From: Asparagopsis taxiformis
Taxonomy: Eukaryota; Rhodophyta; Florideophyceae; Bonnemaisoniales; Bonnemaisoniaceae
Assembly (NCBI GenBank): GCA_030407315.1
Contig: JALQPE010002281.1
Location: 1 to 46,682 of the forward strand
Length of the DNA stretch: 46,682 nt
Reading direction: 5' to 3'
How positions within the stretch are numbered: the first letter of the stretch is position 1; each line of letters opens with the position of its first letter. Under the pieces are notes generated by a model. It saw only the letters and a list, made by a program, of their open reading frames with translations, was not told the DNA's origin and searched no databases. The position numbers and the translations under genes were made by a program. Of this stretch, positions 21,897 through 33,289 are shown in pieces.

Positions 21897-23258
21897 ATGC
21901 TTCCTCTCGCTCCAAACGACGTTATAGAAGTTCAATGGGAACTTCGGCCGTTTGGGAGGAAACGAAAAATTGTGTGGTGGTCTGCAATCGTCAAGGAAAT
22001 TACTCAGGTCAAGACCGAAACAGACCCATTCCTCCATGCATTGCTCGAATACAAAGCTGAATATGGTTTCGACTCTACCCTTTCTCAAGTCAAGATTTCA
22101 GATCGTAACGAGCTCGTCGACAAGGATTCCGGAAGGGTTCTCCCGTGGCGAAGTGGTGAGCTTCGCAGTATGGACTCACCTGCATCCCCAGCAGAGAGAG
22201 ACCCGGACTACGGCATTGACCACACTCGCCACCGCCACCGCGGCATCCTTCAAGATTGCACTGCGGATCAAATGAAGAAGACCATAGCAGAAATGCTGGC
22301 AAGATTGGAAAAGCTGGAGTCAGCTGCCAAACATCCTCTTCCCCCTCCATTCGATTCCAACAGCTCCATGACCTCCTCTGCTCTGACTGTATGTAGCATT
22401 CTGTTTCAGAAGCTTGGTGTGTACACGGACAAGCCCCTCTCCCTCCGGATGACAAAATCCGAGCACTCCAGGGGAATGCGACAAACATCGCAAGAAGAAA
22501 TCAGAGTACAGGCTGACTGCTCCCTTGCTCAATTCCGCACTATTGCCATTCAATGCAAGGCGAAAGAGAATCGTGATGTTCTCTTCCTGCCGTCCTTTGA
22601 GGACATCACCTTTCCCTCTGGAAATGAGTCGGATCTTTCCATCATTTTCCCCACCTTTCAGGCACTATGTGACTCCATAGGTACCTCGCAACACGGGTTC
22701 CAGAAAATATTGGTGAAGAGCAGGGCGGAACGCGATGGAGGCAGCTCATCGATTGTCCGAATTTTAGGAAATCTAGTCGACGTTGACTGCTCTCATGATG
22801 CTCCTTCTTCCGCATTTCTCGTCGGCTCATCTGCTTACGTCCTGTCCAGCCCAGACCAACGTATGACAGTTCTTTGCAGAGACTCCTACGAGTTTGACCA
22901 TGTCAACAATACATTTTTACATCCCCTATGTCTTAGCCAACTATCACAGTCTAGCATCGTGGACTCTTTCCACCTACGTGATAAGGCTACTGTTACTTAT
23001 GGAGCAACGTTTTCGTTACTGTGGAGACGTATTCAGCGCCGAGCTTGTTACAGCACTTTCCAGCCTCTATCAACCGCAGAGACGTTTGGTACACTACATC
23101 TACGCTTACCTTGCTGTATTTTCAGTGGTACTACTATATGCCAGGAGCTTGAAGACATTGGCTATGAGGCTATCTCTCGTCTTGGCTTCAATGCGGATTC
23201 AGACACTACCCACCCACCCTCTCCTCCACCTGCCACCTGCAGTCCGGAGCAAAAATGA
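21897..23258 (+). CDS. Protein with Tudor/PWWP-like N-terminus
   Basis: Intact 453-aa ORF from the ATG at 21897. Residues 5-75 look like a small beta-barrel chromatin-reader fold: NDVIEVQWELRPFG, KIVWWSAIVKEI and a later ALLEYKAEYGF, the usual spacing of V-x-V-x-W, W-W-x-A-x-V and L-x-Y in Tudor, Agenet and PWWP domains. A short coiled-coil-like piece follows (QMKKTIAEMLARLEKLES). The C-terminal half is unfamiliar, with IVRILGNLVDVD, AFLVGSSAYV and CCIFSGTTICQELEDIG; these last segments recur in a decayed copy on the minus strand at 38241-38980. It is divergent from the methyltransferase-SET gene and convergent with the 508-aa gene. The reader role is inferred. Confidence 0.7.
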   Translation: MLPLAPNDVIEVQWELRPFGRKRKIVWWSAIVKEITQVKTETDPFLHALLEYKAEYGFDSTLSQVKISDRNELVDKDSGRVLPWRSGELRSMDSPASPAERDPDYGIDHTRHRHRGILQDCTADQMKKTIAEMLARLEKLESAAKHPLPPPFDSNSSMTSSALTVCSILFQKLGVYTDKPLSLRMTKSEHSRGMRQTSQEEIRVQADCSLAQFRTIAIQCKAKENRDVLFLPSFEDITFPSGNESDLSIIFPTFQALCDSIGTSQHGFQKILVKSRAERDGGSSSIVRILGNLVDVDCSHDAPSSAFLVGSSAYVLSSPDQRMTVLCRDSYEFDHVNNTFLHPLCLSQLSQSSIVDSFHLRDKATVTYGATFSLLWRRIQRRACYSTFQPLSTAETFGTLHLRLPCCIFSGTTICQELEDIGYEAISRLGFNADSDTTHPPSPPPATCSPEQK

Positions 23259-23533
23259 TAAAGCACACCTATCCGTAGTTATCCTGTTCCTGGGTATTCC
23301 ATTCTAGAGCTCCTGTGGCCATCAATTTCTAGTAAAGACGGATACCCTCGCCCCTTCCTACTTCGACTATTCCACTACCTGTCTCTGCGCTGTTCCTTCG
23401 ACTTGACACTATCGTCTGACTGGTTTCCTGATGTCTCGCACCTATCTACTTCCATCTATTACAAAATTCACCTCAACAGAAATTTTATTTCTTCATTCTT
23501 CGTCTACTACACCGAAACTGGTTTCATCCGATA

Positions 23534-25060
23534 CTACTCCCCTTCATTCTCGATTTCATCATCGACGAATACCTTCACATATTCTGCATCTCCTCCGTCC
23601 TCTTCCATAGACCTGAAGCTCTCCTCCAGCACTGATTCCCCCCCATCGTCTACGTTCAGTTCTTCATATCTATCACGCGATATAGTCAAAACCTCCTCAT
23701 TCATGAACCGACTACTCACCCGCTCCCCGGGAAGAAGCAGTTTCACTGCTTCATTGATTTCCCGGATTTGCGCTCCTTCCACCTCTGTTCCACTTTGAAA
23801 TTTCAAAATCGTTCGGAACCCGTATGCAAGTATGTAGATGAATTGCAAGGAGTATTCTGAACGTCGCAGGAACATGTTCTTATCAGAACATTGCGTGTAG
23901 GCGACTGCAAAGTTCAGTGCAACCTCTACTAAATTGATCCTCCTAGTCAAAAACCTCTTGTCCGGTTCTCCAATTATTTGAACTTCGTACTCGACTTTGA
24001 ATAGCATTTCTTTTCGCACTGCAATGAAGTCGCGAAGAATCTTCATATTCTTGTCATCCATTGCTGCACGCTCCGCTGCATTCATTTTCCTCTGCGCCGA
24101 GTACAGACTTGGAACTGACTCAATGTCCAGCCCACCGTCGTGCAAATGATGCTCCATTCGGACTGAACCTTGAAACCCACTGTATAGAACGAATCCAAGA
24201 TCTCGGATGAACCGGTTTCGCACATGATCTCTGGACTTGTTCATAAACCCGGTCACTGCTGTGAGTGCCGATTTCGTCACAGTGATGCCTACCTCCTTTC
24301 TGTGCAACGGCCCATTGTCTCCAACCTTTCTTCGCTTCTGCTTTCGAGCGGCCCCATCACTTCCCTCGGACGTCCCATGCATTCCATCCATGCGAGCAGA
24401 GTCCGTTCCGCGAATTGTCTCCTCAATGGTCCCGGTAGTCACATACCCCCGCGCCCTCCACCGTTCGATACCTTCCGACGTTCCATTGGAGCTGGAACGG
24501 TCTCCTCCCTCTCTGAAAGAATTGTTTTGACACGTATTCTTGATTAAAGAGGTCACAACTTGGCAGCGCAATTCAATGTGGTTCCGGCCGGCAAGCGTCC
24601 TATTGAACACATCCTTTCGCTCATTGCTCTGCCTGGCGAACATCAGCGTATTGATTAGCTGGCATCCGTTGAAATGCCTATCCCTCTTATCCACCATTGC
24701 CTTCGTGTACGTTGGAACAACAGCACACAGCACAGCACACACCATTTCGAACGTGAACGATTTCTCCGCATCCTGCGCAATGCGGAGACGTTCCCTGTCC
24801 TTCTCGGAGGCGATCTTCTTCGGATGTCCTTGTCCCTGGCTCAGAAGCCCATCGACGATGCTCTTGACCTCCTGCATATCGGTGTTTAGCATGGAGACAG
24901 TCTTGGCGACATTTCCGAGAGTCTCGCGTAATTGAATGGTGCTCTTCTCTACGGCATCCATTTTATCACTCAGGGCTTTCAACTCTGCAGTGATGTTCGA
25001 AAAGCCCTCACGCGTTATTTCGGAAAATGCGGCGATGCTTACGGAGGTTTCGGGATTCAT
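23534..25060 (-). CDS. 508-aa protein of unknown family, copy 1
   Basis: Intact ORF with ATG at 25060 (MNPETSVS); the upstream in-frame extension lacks an ATG. The N-terminal 90 residues are heptad-like (LKALSDKMDAVEKSTIQLRE, then MLNTDMQEVKSIVDGLL), suggesting a coiled coil. Next comes KDRERLRIAQDAEKSFTF and a conserved block with NTLMFARQSNERKDVF. A basic patch, RKQKRRKVGD, may be a nuclear signal, followed by KSALTAVTGFMNKSRDHVRNR. The C-terminus is acidic. The 507-aa protein at 36211-37734 is clearly homologous along its length. I do not recognise the family. In both places the gene faces a Tudor-like gene, so the two probably work or move together. Confidence 0.8.
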   Translation of the reverse strand: MNPETSVSIAAFSEITREGFSNITAELKALSDKMDAVEKSTIQLRETLGNVAKTVSMLNTDMQEVKSIVDGLLSQGQGHPKKIASEKDRERLRIAQDAEKSFTFEMVCAVLCAVVPTYTKAMVDKRDRHFNGCQLINTLMFARQSNERKDVFNRTLAGRNHIELRCQVVTSLIKNTCQNNSFREGGDRSSSNGTSEGIERWRARGYVTTGTIEETIRGTDSARMDGMHGTSEGSDGAARKQKRRKVGDNGPLHRKEVGITVTKSALTAVTGFMNKSRDHVRNRFIRDLGFVLYSGFQGSVRMEHHLHDGGLDIESVPSLYSAQRKMNAAERAAMDDKNMKILRDFIAVRKEMLFKVEYEVQIIGEPDKRFLTRRINLVEVALNFAVAYTQCSDKNMFLRRSEYSLQFIYILAYGFRTILKFQSGTEVEGAQIREINEAVKLLLPGERVSSRFMNEEVLTISRDRYEELNVDDGGESVLEESFRSMEEDGGDAEYVKVFVDDEIENEGE

Positions 25061-25579
25061 CTTGACCTTGCAATTGGAGTTTGCTAAAAGGAGAATTGCT
25101 TTGAAGGATGTCACGCTTAGTACAGCAGTGTTGTAGCAAATATCATTTCAGTGGATGCATCCATCCTGGTCTACTCTACATAATAATAATGCTTCCCAGT
25201 GCTCCGTAACGGTTATTTTTCATAATTTAGTGGTGGATGGTGCGTATTCTTTCCTTTGCCACCACCCACGTCCTGTGCATACCACACCTCGCTACCAGAC
25301 TGACGTCTCCTACTAGACACTTTCAATGCAAAGATAGATAGGTATAATTTGAAATGCTAAACTCAACATATTATAGCTACTATGTACATTCTCTCCTTAC
25401 GGTGAGACAAACCAGATATGTTCTGTTCTCCCAATCTTCCTTTCTCCAACGTCCTATTCAGCATCTAGCTTCCCCGCACCCAACTATCTGTAAAGCACCA
25501 TCACAATTAATATAGTCGTATACCACACACCATTCCAATATTTACCTTCACACCAACACTATGCTCCATATTTCCTCTA
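25061..25579. other. Upstream region of the 508-aa gene, no gene seen
   Basis: AT-rich, short ORFs only. No repeat family of this window begins before about 25590. Confidence 0.45.
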
Positions 25580-25940
25580 AGTCCACTCCACCAGACAGTG
25601 TTGTCAAACAATGCACGGTACTACCCGCAGACAATACAATTTGCTATCTACACTACTGTCTACAGATTTCCCCAGACAGTGCAGTAATACAGTACAATGT
25701 ATTGTCTCAGACAGTAAAATGTACTGTCTGCACATACTGTCTGGCGGCAACACTTCCGGACAGTAAAATTTACTGTTCTGGACAGTAAATTTTACTGTTT
25801 TTGGTACTGTCCAGATTTCGTGCCAGTTTACTGCTGCAGCAGTATTCTGAAATTTCCAGACAGTAAATTTTACTGTCTCCGCGCACTGTCTTGGCCAGAC
25901 AGTAATTTTTACTGTCTCAGACAGTAAATTTACTGTCTGT
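25580..25940. repeat. ACAGTA palindromic repeat cluster (left)
   Basis: Many short palindromes built from AGACAGTAAA and TTTACTGTCT, for example near 25768-25800 and 25857-25938. Spacing is irregular. The cluster runs up to the broken end of the Gypsy-like pol fragment. A related cluster lies at 27240-27580. Confidence 0.85.
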
Positions 25941-27236
25941 TTTCATTCTCAACACCGTAGTGGAGGCGTTTACGGGTCTGTAGTCGAAAGTAATACGAAA
26001 CTTCTTCGACTTTGGTTTGGGTACAATCAGCGGAGCTGCTGCCCAAGTAGCGTTCTTGTTTTCCATGATATATCCATATTCATGTGCACGTTTTAGGAAT
26101 TTTTTCAAGTATTCTCTCTGTTCCGGGCTGTATCGGCGAACCTTGGTTATTACAGCATTTGTCTTCGCTTGATGGCAACTTTCATTGGGTCTACTTTCGC
26201 TGGTGGGTCGTTCCCTAAGCGAATTCGGAAAGCGTCTCGATAGTCATCGAGTATAGTTCGCATTCGTGAGATGCCCTTTGTGGTCATTCCGTTCGATTCT
26301 GATTTCTCAATCATAGTATCAAACGCGCTGCTCACATCTTCTTCCTTGTCTATTCCAATCTCTAGAAAGATTGATTCGTCTTCGAAACTGTCTTCCATTT
26401 CTCCGTGATCTACATGATAAACCCCATGTTCAGATAGTAGTCGTGCAATGCTGCCGCTTGGAAAGACATTCCTGGGCACCAATTGTTCTGCATCTACTTG
26501 CCCGCCAAATTTGTCACATGCAGCGGCCAGTATTAGACGGGCATCAAGTCCCAATGCTTTGAGTAGATCCCGTCCAATTAGAGGGTCACTTGCATTACGA
26601 GTTGTAACGTGCCATGGTACGTTTCTGATGGTAAGTGAAGAGGCGTGTCTGACATTCATTCGAATGTCTAGTACGGCTTTCCTGTCGCATTCGACAAATA
26701 CCCTTTTTCCGTCAACGTCTTCACTGACGGCCATTTCAAACTTCATGTTTGAATGAAAGCGTTCCACTTTCATATGTGCTCCATTCTCTAATAGCTTAGT
26801 GAATAGGTCAGGAGGCATTAGGTTGATACAACTCCCGATGTCAGCACATGCCAACCTTTTCTCATCGTCGGCGAATACAGTTTCTATCATGTATTCATCC
26901 TCTTCCGGCGATTTCCTGATGTGTCGAGTCATTGGTTGTCTATTATTACTTGTATCCTTCCGTCTGCTTTCTCTCCATTTACGCATCATTCGTCCCTTGT
27001 CACTCTCTGGAGTGTTTTTGCAATTCCTTAAGTAATGACGCATTGAGCATGAAGGGTTAATGCATTTGGGAAGTTCCTTGGTTGCACGATCGTTGTTTCG
27101 ACTTTCGCGTGCCGTTTTAGTTCGTTCTCGACTTGCACGATTAGGTCTCGTGTCTGTGTTTTCTGGGTTGCTGTGTCTAGTGACACATTCTTGTCCTCGC
27201 TCTATAATTTCAGCTTGTTCTGCAACACTACGGTGT
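25937..27236 (-). pseudogene. Ty3/Gypsy-like pol fragment (zinc knuckle, protease, start of RT)
   Basis: Retrotransposon remnant on the minus strand, truncated at both ends. An open frame enters near 27236. It has a zinc-knuckle-like C-x4-C-x3-H-x4-C (about 27027-27073), then an aspartic-protease-like region with ACADIGSCINLMP (the usual DTG/DSG is DIG here) and DPLIGRDLLKALGLD. A one-base break near 26165 separates this from RRYSPEQREYLKKF and ATWAAAPLIVPKPK with FRITFDYRPVNA, the beginning of reverse transcriptase. The rest of RT, RNase H and integrase are missing. Fourteen-base inverted repeats (TCAACACCGTAGTG at 25949-25962 and its complement at 27226-27239) lie at the two ends, next to the ACAGTA clusters. 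Confidence 0.82.
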
Positions 27237-27584
27237 TGAAAAGGGGGCCTCAGACAGTACTGCGAGACAGTGATTTTTACTGTCTGAGACAGTAAAAATC
27301 ACTATGCGGCAAATGAAAATTAATGCCACACTTGGAGACAGTGATTTGCACTGTCTGGCAGACAGTACGGAACACTGTCTGCAGACAGTAAAAAACACTG
27401 TCTCACAGTACTGTCTGAGGCAGTGAATGGAGACAGTAAAAATTAATGATTTATTCAATAGTTGGATATGATGTAATTTACTGTACTGGGCAGTGTTGGC
27501 GGATAGTGTTTTGTATTGGCCAAGGCAACATGGCCGGATAGTGAAATACGCTGCCTGGGACAATAGATGGAACCAACACGGTGC
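27237..27584. repeat. ACAGTA palindromic repeat cluster (right)
   Basis: Palindromic units such as AGACAGTGATTTTTACTGTC (about 27266) and short CAGACAGT/ACTGTCTG pairs. The cluster grades into the 35-bp tandem array, whose linker also contains GGAGACAGT, so the two repeat families are probably related. Confidence 0.8.
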
Positions 27585-27995
27585 ACTGTCCTGGGCAGTA
27601 CCTGGAGACAGTGATTTTCACTGTCCTGGGCAGTACCTGGAGACAGTGATTTTCACTGTCCTGGGCAGTACCTGGAGACAGTGATTTTCATTGTCCTGGG
27701 CAGCACCTGTAGACAGTATTTCGTGCTGCACTGGGCAGCACCTGTAGACAGTACTTTGTGCTGCCCTGGACAGCACCTGTAGACAGTACTTTGTGCTGCC
27801 CTGGGCAGCACCTGTAGACAGTACTTTGTGCTGCCCTGGGCAGCACCTGGAGACAGTATTTCGTGCTGCCCTGGGCAGCACCTGGAGACAGTATTTCGTG
27901 CTGCCCTGGGCAGCACCTGGAGACAGTATTTCGTGCTGCCCTGGGCAGCACCTGTAGACAGTACTTTGTGCTGCCCTGGGCAGCACCTGGAGACA
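27585..27995. repeat. 35-bp palindromic tandem repeat, copy B
   Basis: Same unit and orientation as at 1-430, about eleven copies. The first three units carry CAGTGATTTTCACTG in place of the GTGCTGCC palindrome, an intermediate with the ACAGTA family. Confidence 0.92.
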
Positions 27996-29700
27996 GTAAA
28001 AGTAGTGTCCTGATATAGTAAATTCGGTGTCTGGGAGTGGTGGATGAGATGGAGCGTCACGCTGTCGTGGGCATCTTTCTGGGGTAGAGGAAGGCAGTTC
28101 TAGCGCTATGAGGATGGGGCATGGACGGTATTCATATGGGAATGGACAGAATAGTACGGCTAGGAATTTTTATTTCGTAGTGACTATGAGCTAGCGAGAG
28201 GTATACGCGGTAGGATAGGTAGCAATCTAAGAGGGTGCGATATGGGAAGCTTCACTCTGGATTTGTTTATTTGCGCAGGCTACATTGCGAATAAACAATC
28301 CCTATGTTAAAAATGCTACTACAACTAACACTATTCCGACGAGTAAAACTAAAACTACTAGAAAAGTCTACAAATCTATCAACTGATTGAGCTGCATGAA
28401 TAAGCTAGGAAATGAAGAGAAGAAGAAAAAATGATGTAGAGAAAGGAAACAAGTTAGTGACGTTGAATTGGAGAGGGAAATTGATGGTGATTAGGAGACT
28501 AACGTACCTTAACAAATACCATTGCATCCCAAATTGAGATATGTACTCACAGGCAGAAAAGAAAAGTAGTGGAGAAGTGGTAAGAGAGAAAGATAAATGA
28601 AAGTAGAAGTGGAACACTCACCTACTGGAAACCTGAGAAAGAGAAAACAAATAGAAAACTGGGTTAGTGGCGTGAGTTGTGGAAACGTACCATCATGGTT
28701 CATATCCGTCGGAGACAAAGCAACAACTTTGGCCTTGGAAGCCGTATTGATGATCTAAAACTTACGCTTTGGAAGCAGTTTAGATGATCTATACGGCTTC
28801 CACGGCCAGGGTTGTTGCTTTGTTTCCGACGGATATGAAGATGGAAACAGGGATTTCCAGAATCTGTTGTTTAAGTAGTACTCTACGGGCGGAAAAGACG
28901 TGTAGGAGAACAAAAGAGGGATAATTTTGAAACAGAGCGGTGCGATGGGAGGCCCAGTAAAACGATGCCTAGGGTGCGAATTACGCTTTGAAGCACATGA
29001 CCTGGCAGAACAGGCGCAAAATTATTGTATTCTACCGCCTTCTCTAGTCTATAATGACGTCATCACTACAGAAATATAGGAAAAACACTAGCATATGGGG
29101 CCTACTGGAAAGGGGAGGCGAGGAGTAGGAAAAATGGCGCACTTTCCTGGACGAGGAGTCCGCGCTTCCAGTGATGATTTGGACGGTATATATCGATGAC
29201 GTCATTGCATGCTCTGAGCACACTTGGCAGGCAGTCAAAGCGGGCCACGTGGATGTGGGCGGCTAGGAAACAGCAGTGTGGGAGAAATTTTATGATTTTC
29301 ATGTTGCAAGCGAACAGTGAATCTGCAGTTTAATAAATAAATGTATGCTAATTTAAGATATCACACCGAGTACGATTAAACGAGAGATCGTGTTTTCACC
29401 TCGTGAATAGGACCTAGAATATGGTAGAGTATACAATTAGGAACTACGTGTATGAGAAAATCAGATTCAGTATTAGCGCTTAGAGCATCACCGCCTAATA
29501 AACGGAAATGGATACGTCTTTGACAGGTTTGTCTTGAGTAAATGCGATACAAGATAGCAAAACCATTTTGAGTAGGTCCAGCGCGGATAAAATAGCAATA
29601 ATTCAGCAGAAAGTAATAAACATAGGACAAATAATTGTGGTGAACCAGTTCATCTGATCGAATGAAACCCTGGAAAGGTTTTATTAGGGTTGAAAGTAGT
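27996..29700. repeat. 1.7-kb dispersed block, left flank of element copy B
   Basis: Near-identical to 431-2110, including the foldback (28701-28837) and two TGACGTCA octamers (29055-29062 and 29197-29204). Divergence rises after about 29330. No gene is visible. Confidence 0.88.
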
Positions 29701-31062
29701 GGCAGAGAAGTAGTGGAGAAGATTAATTCTCCCTCAGCTAGCGAGACAATCATCACTACTGCTCAGTACAGTTAGCCTGAAATGCAAGTTGATCCTCGCA
29801 AAGTGAATGTCAGAAGTCGTTCACAAGTGGTTGAAGAAGTCTGCAAAGATGAAGCAATACGTTCGAACGGATTTGGTAGCAGAAAACTCAAAAGAGGTCG
29901 GGGATGCTGATCATCGCATTGAAGAGCGCAATTTATTCGTCCTTAATGACTTTCATGACGACTTGATAGACAGAAGAAGTCTGAGAACCAAGAACGGGAT
30001 GTTTACAAACAGTTTTTATGACAAACTGGAATATGCTACGGGGACAAAGGCAATTCATCTTACTATGGCCGAAGAGGAAAGAGAACGAAGTCGTATGACC
30101 CCCAGAGAAATAGAACAAGCACTTGTTGTTGGTGCAAAAAGGAAAAGAGTAAGAATCTACTGTCGCAGAAGTAGAACAGGGCAATACTTCTACAGAAAAG
30201 GAAGAAGTGAAAACTCCTTATTTTCCTCAAGCAGAAGAGAGACTACCTGCATAAGCCCAAGTAGAACAGGAAGTTTCTGCTCTTGTGGAGCAAGAACAGG
30301 AAATCACTCCAATTGTCGTGGCTGAAGAGTTGATCCTGCTGTTGCCAAAGCGGTAGAAGAGGCACCTCTCAGCAACTCAAAAGAAGCAGCAGACTGTCTT
30401 GCTGCAGCAGAAGTCGGAGAACAGAAAGGTCCAGCTAAACGTCTTGCTGTGCTCCAAAAAGAACAGGAACGTCTTTCTGCTTTGAGGACAGAGCGAGACC
30501 GTCGTGATAGGGATAACTCTCTGGGAAGGATTGTCAGAGAAGATCGTACTCAGGGAAGGAAACATAGAAGCGATACGCAAAGCGTGGAAATCAACTTGGA
30601 CAATAGTACTCGCATGGACATAGAAAGGGCTGGAAAAGGAGACCATGTTGAAGTTGTGCAGAACCGCTCTGTGATACTGAAACTTCGAATCAGGACGCCA
30701 GATATTAACAGCACTAGCCCGGAAAAGGAAGGAAATGAAGATGCTGAAGTTGACGAGGATAAATCGAGGAGAAGCAGGGGTTCTGGTTGAAGCGATGAAA
30801 ACAAGTCCAGGCTGGATAAGAAGCGAAGAAGATAACCCAAGATTCTCTGAACCGGGTACGCCTGATAAAAACAATGAGACTGAGCCTCCCCGGGAAAAGA
30901 ATAGGAGATTCAATGCAGGGAAATGAACGACTGGAAAAGGAGCACTACTTTTCATTGATGAGCGAGAAAACTCCCTTTCAGACGGCAAATTTGCTGAAAA
31001 ACTATTTGGGAAGTTGCCTTTATGCATTCCTTCTAGTTCGAGAGTGAAGTATTGTATCGCAG
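29700..31062 (+). pseudogene. Internally deleted copy of the ParB/2OG gene
   Basis: The remnant begins with the segment equivalent to SNSPSAEEKSITIAQYS of gene 1 (7515 onward). It then jumps near 29810 from the position after QVDPRKV to EVVHKWL, removing about 870 bp with the whole ParB-like domain. It follows the gene-1 linker (NGMFTNSFYDKLEYATGTKA is identical) with stops and frame changes near 30265, 30320 and 30787. At about 31058 it jumps again from SSRVKYCIA into the 3' flank, deleting the entire oxygenase-like domain. Only the linker is left, so it cannot encode a working member of the family. Confidence 0.87.
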
Positions 31063-31195
31063 GAGATATACAATACTGAGTTCCTTATGAGCAATAGAGG
31101 AAACGATGGCGGGCGGTACTGGAATAGAACAAGAAGGCGATGAGCGTAATGACGCAGCCGTCTTCGTCTGCAACATTGAGAGAATGAGGAAGTCT

Positions 31196-31645
31196 TACAG
31201 AGGGGGCAGTTTCGGCGGAGCGCTAACAGAAAAGTCATGGTAACGATCGTAGCGATGACTTTGCTGTGAGGCAACAAATCATTACAACAGTCACGATTTT
31301 CTTACCCCGTAAAAAAATTCTTGGTGATTTTTACCCGGTAAAAATTCTGCCACCACTGCAAGGAAACAAATCATTACAGCAGCCACGATTTTTACCCGTT
31401 AAAAATTCTTGGTGATTTTTTTACCCGGTAAAAATTCTTCAGTCACTGTAATGGCAACGGTTCCTTACAGCAAAGCCATCGTTACGATGACTTTGCTGTA
31501 AGGAAACGTTTCATTACAGCAGCCACAATATTTTACCCGGTAAAAAATTCTTCGGCCACTGTAATGGAGACCTTTCCTTACAGCAAAGTCATCGTAACGA
31601 TGACTTTGCTGTAAGCATCTCTTGTAAACGGCTTCTGCTGTAAGC
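31196..31645. repeat. Palindrome array 6 (two good P1 copies, one diverged)
   Basis: A diverged P1 lies at about 31226-31270, and good copies start at 31464 and 31577 (central T, then A; the former has one arm mismatch). P2-type TACCCGGTAAA cores are frequent. The array closes with AAACGGCTTCTGCTGTAAGC, as in array 2. Confidence 0.9.
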
Positions 31646-32352
31646 GGTAGGGAGTTTAGTCCCTCTCCCAGCTTGGGAAGGATAGGAAGGGAAGTGTGAA
31701 ATCCGGAACATCACGAGCGGTTAGTTTGGACGGGTGTTGACGGCTCTGGGGAGCACTCCGCGTTACGCTCAACCGGGTCTGAGCTGGCTGCAATACATGG
31801 TATCGCAGCAAGAGTGCACAAAATTTGTGCCACCATTTCTCACGGCAGAGACTCGGACGGCCGAAATCCGACTTCGCTGAAAAGAGCTAGAACAGGTCTG
31901 GAGTACATCCAAGACCGCTGGAAAGGTACTATCAGAAATTTTACTGAGCATGCGGGGGGCTTTCCTCACCGAAATCGAGCATAGCGGTTCTGCGACCAAA
32001 GCTTACTCATGAAGGAGGTAGGGTGCTGGGTACCACACCAACCATACCTAATTACATATGCAGTGTACTCCAGCGACCTACTTAGTATGCTACTTCCTCA
32101 CTGTACAATGATTTTCAGGAAGTAGGATACGCTCTGGGCCTCAGGCCTGCTAGGCTAGCACGGGAGAGGAAGAAGGAAGGGTAGGCATGCAGAAGTATAG
32201 AGGCAGTAGTATGTGAAGACTATGGCAGTGGTAGAGAAGTATTTCATGCACCAAAGGGGCAGGCAGAGTGACACTAGAGACGTGGTGCGCAGGGCGAAGG
32301 GAGGTGGAGATGATGGAGGACAACAGACATGAGAGCGAGGGTTGAGACCAAC
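31646..32352 (+). repeat. Array spacer repeat, forward copy 2
   Basis: Homologous to 11116-11650 and longer by an internal segment. It contains GTTGACGGCTCTGGGGAGCA and ends GAGCGAGGGTTGAGACCAAC. No gene seen. Confidence 0.82.
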
Positions 32353-32567
32353 GGCTTACAGATGGAGCAGTTTACTAGGGATGCTTACAGCAAAGTCATC
32401 GTTACGATGACTTTGCTGTAAGGAAAGGTTTCATTACAGTAGCCATGATTTCTTTACCCGGTAAAAAAATTCTTCGGCCACTGTAATGAAAACGTTTTCT
32501 TACAGCAAAGTCATCGTAACGATGACTTTGCTGTAAGCATCCCTGGTAAACTGCCTCAGCTGTAAGC
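32353..32567. repeat. Palindrome array 7 (two P1 copies)
   Basis: P1 copies start at 32384 (central T) and 32499 (central A), with one P2 between them. The flanks match those of array 3. Confidence 0.93.
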
Positions 32568-33262
32568 GGCTGGGAGCCTGGTCCCTCCCTCACCTTGGGA
32601 AGGGTGAGATAGGAATTGTGAAGTCGGGAACATTGTGGAAGGATGGTTTTGACGGCTTCGGGCGGCTTTGAAGAGCAATCTGTGTCTTGCTCACCCGGTC
32701 TAAACTACCTAAAAAGTTCAGTATTGCGAGAGGAGCACGAAAAATTACAACCACCATTTTCTCACAACAGAGATCCTGGCGGCCGAAATTCAAACTCGTT
32801 AAAATGGACTAGAGTTGGTGTGAACACCTCCAGGACCTCTGGAAAGGTACTACCTGCACATTTTCCGAGGCTACAAGAGGCTGTTCTCTCCAATATCAAG
32901 CATAGATTATCGGTGCGCAAAATCTACTCCTGGTGCTGTGTAGCACATTGACTATACAAAACCGTCCGTTTCCCATTATAATAAACTATACTCTCAAGTA
33001 GGTAGGAATCTAGATATTCACTTCACATCGATGGTTATGAAGTAGGTTAGCCTAGGATTGAAGAACAGAAGGTAAAGGATAGGATGGTAGGCACGGGGTA
33101 AAATAAAGGCGGTGGTATGAGTAGAATATGGAAGTGGTAGACAGGAATTTAATGCACAGGAGGGGCGTGTGAAGTGACACCAGAGGCGCAGTGCATCACA
33201 GGAAGGGAGACTTGAATGATGAAGGACTAGAGACATGAGAGATAGGTTGTTGAGGCAAGCTT
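32568..33262 (+). repeat. Array spacer repeat, forward copy 3
   Basis: A more diverged copy of the spacer at 31646-32352, directly after array 7. Together with array 6 it gives a tandem array-spacer-array-spacer layout. No gene seen. Confidence 0.75.
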
Positions 33263-33289
33263 CTAGCTCTAATATATACTACATTGCTC

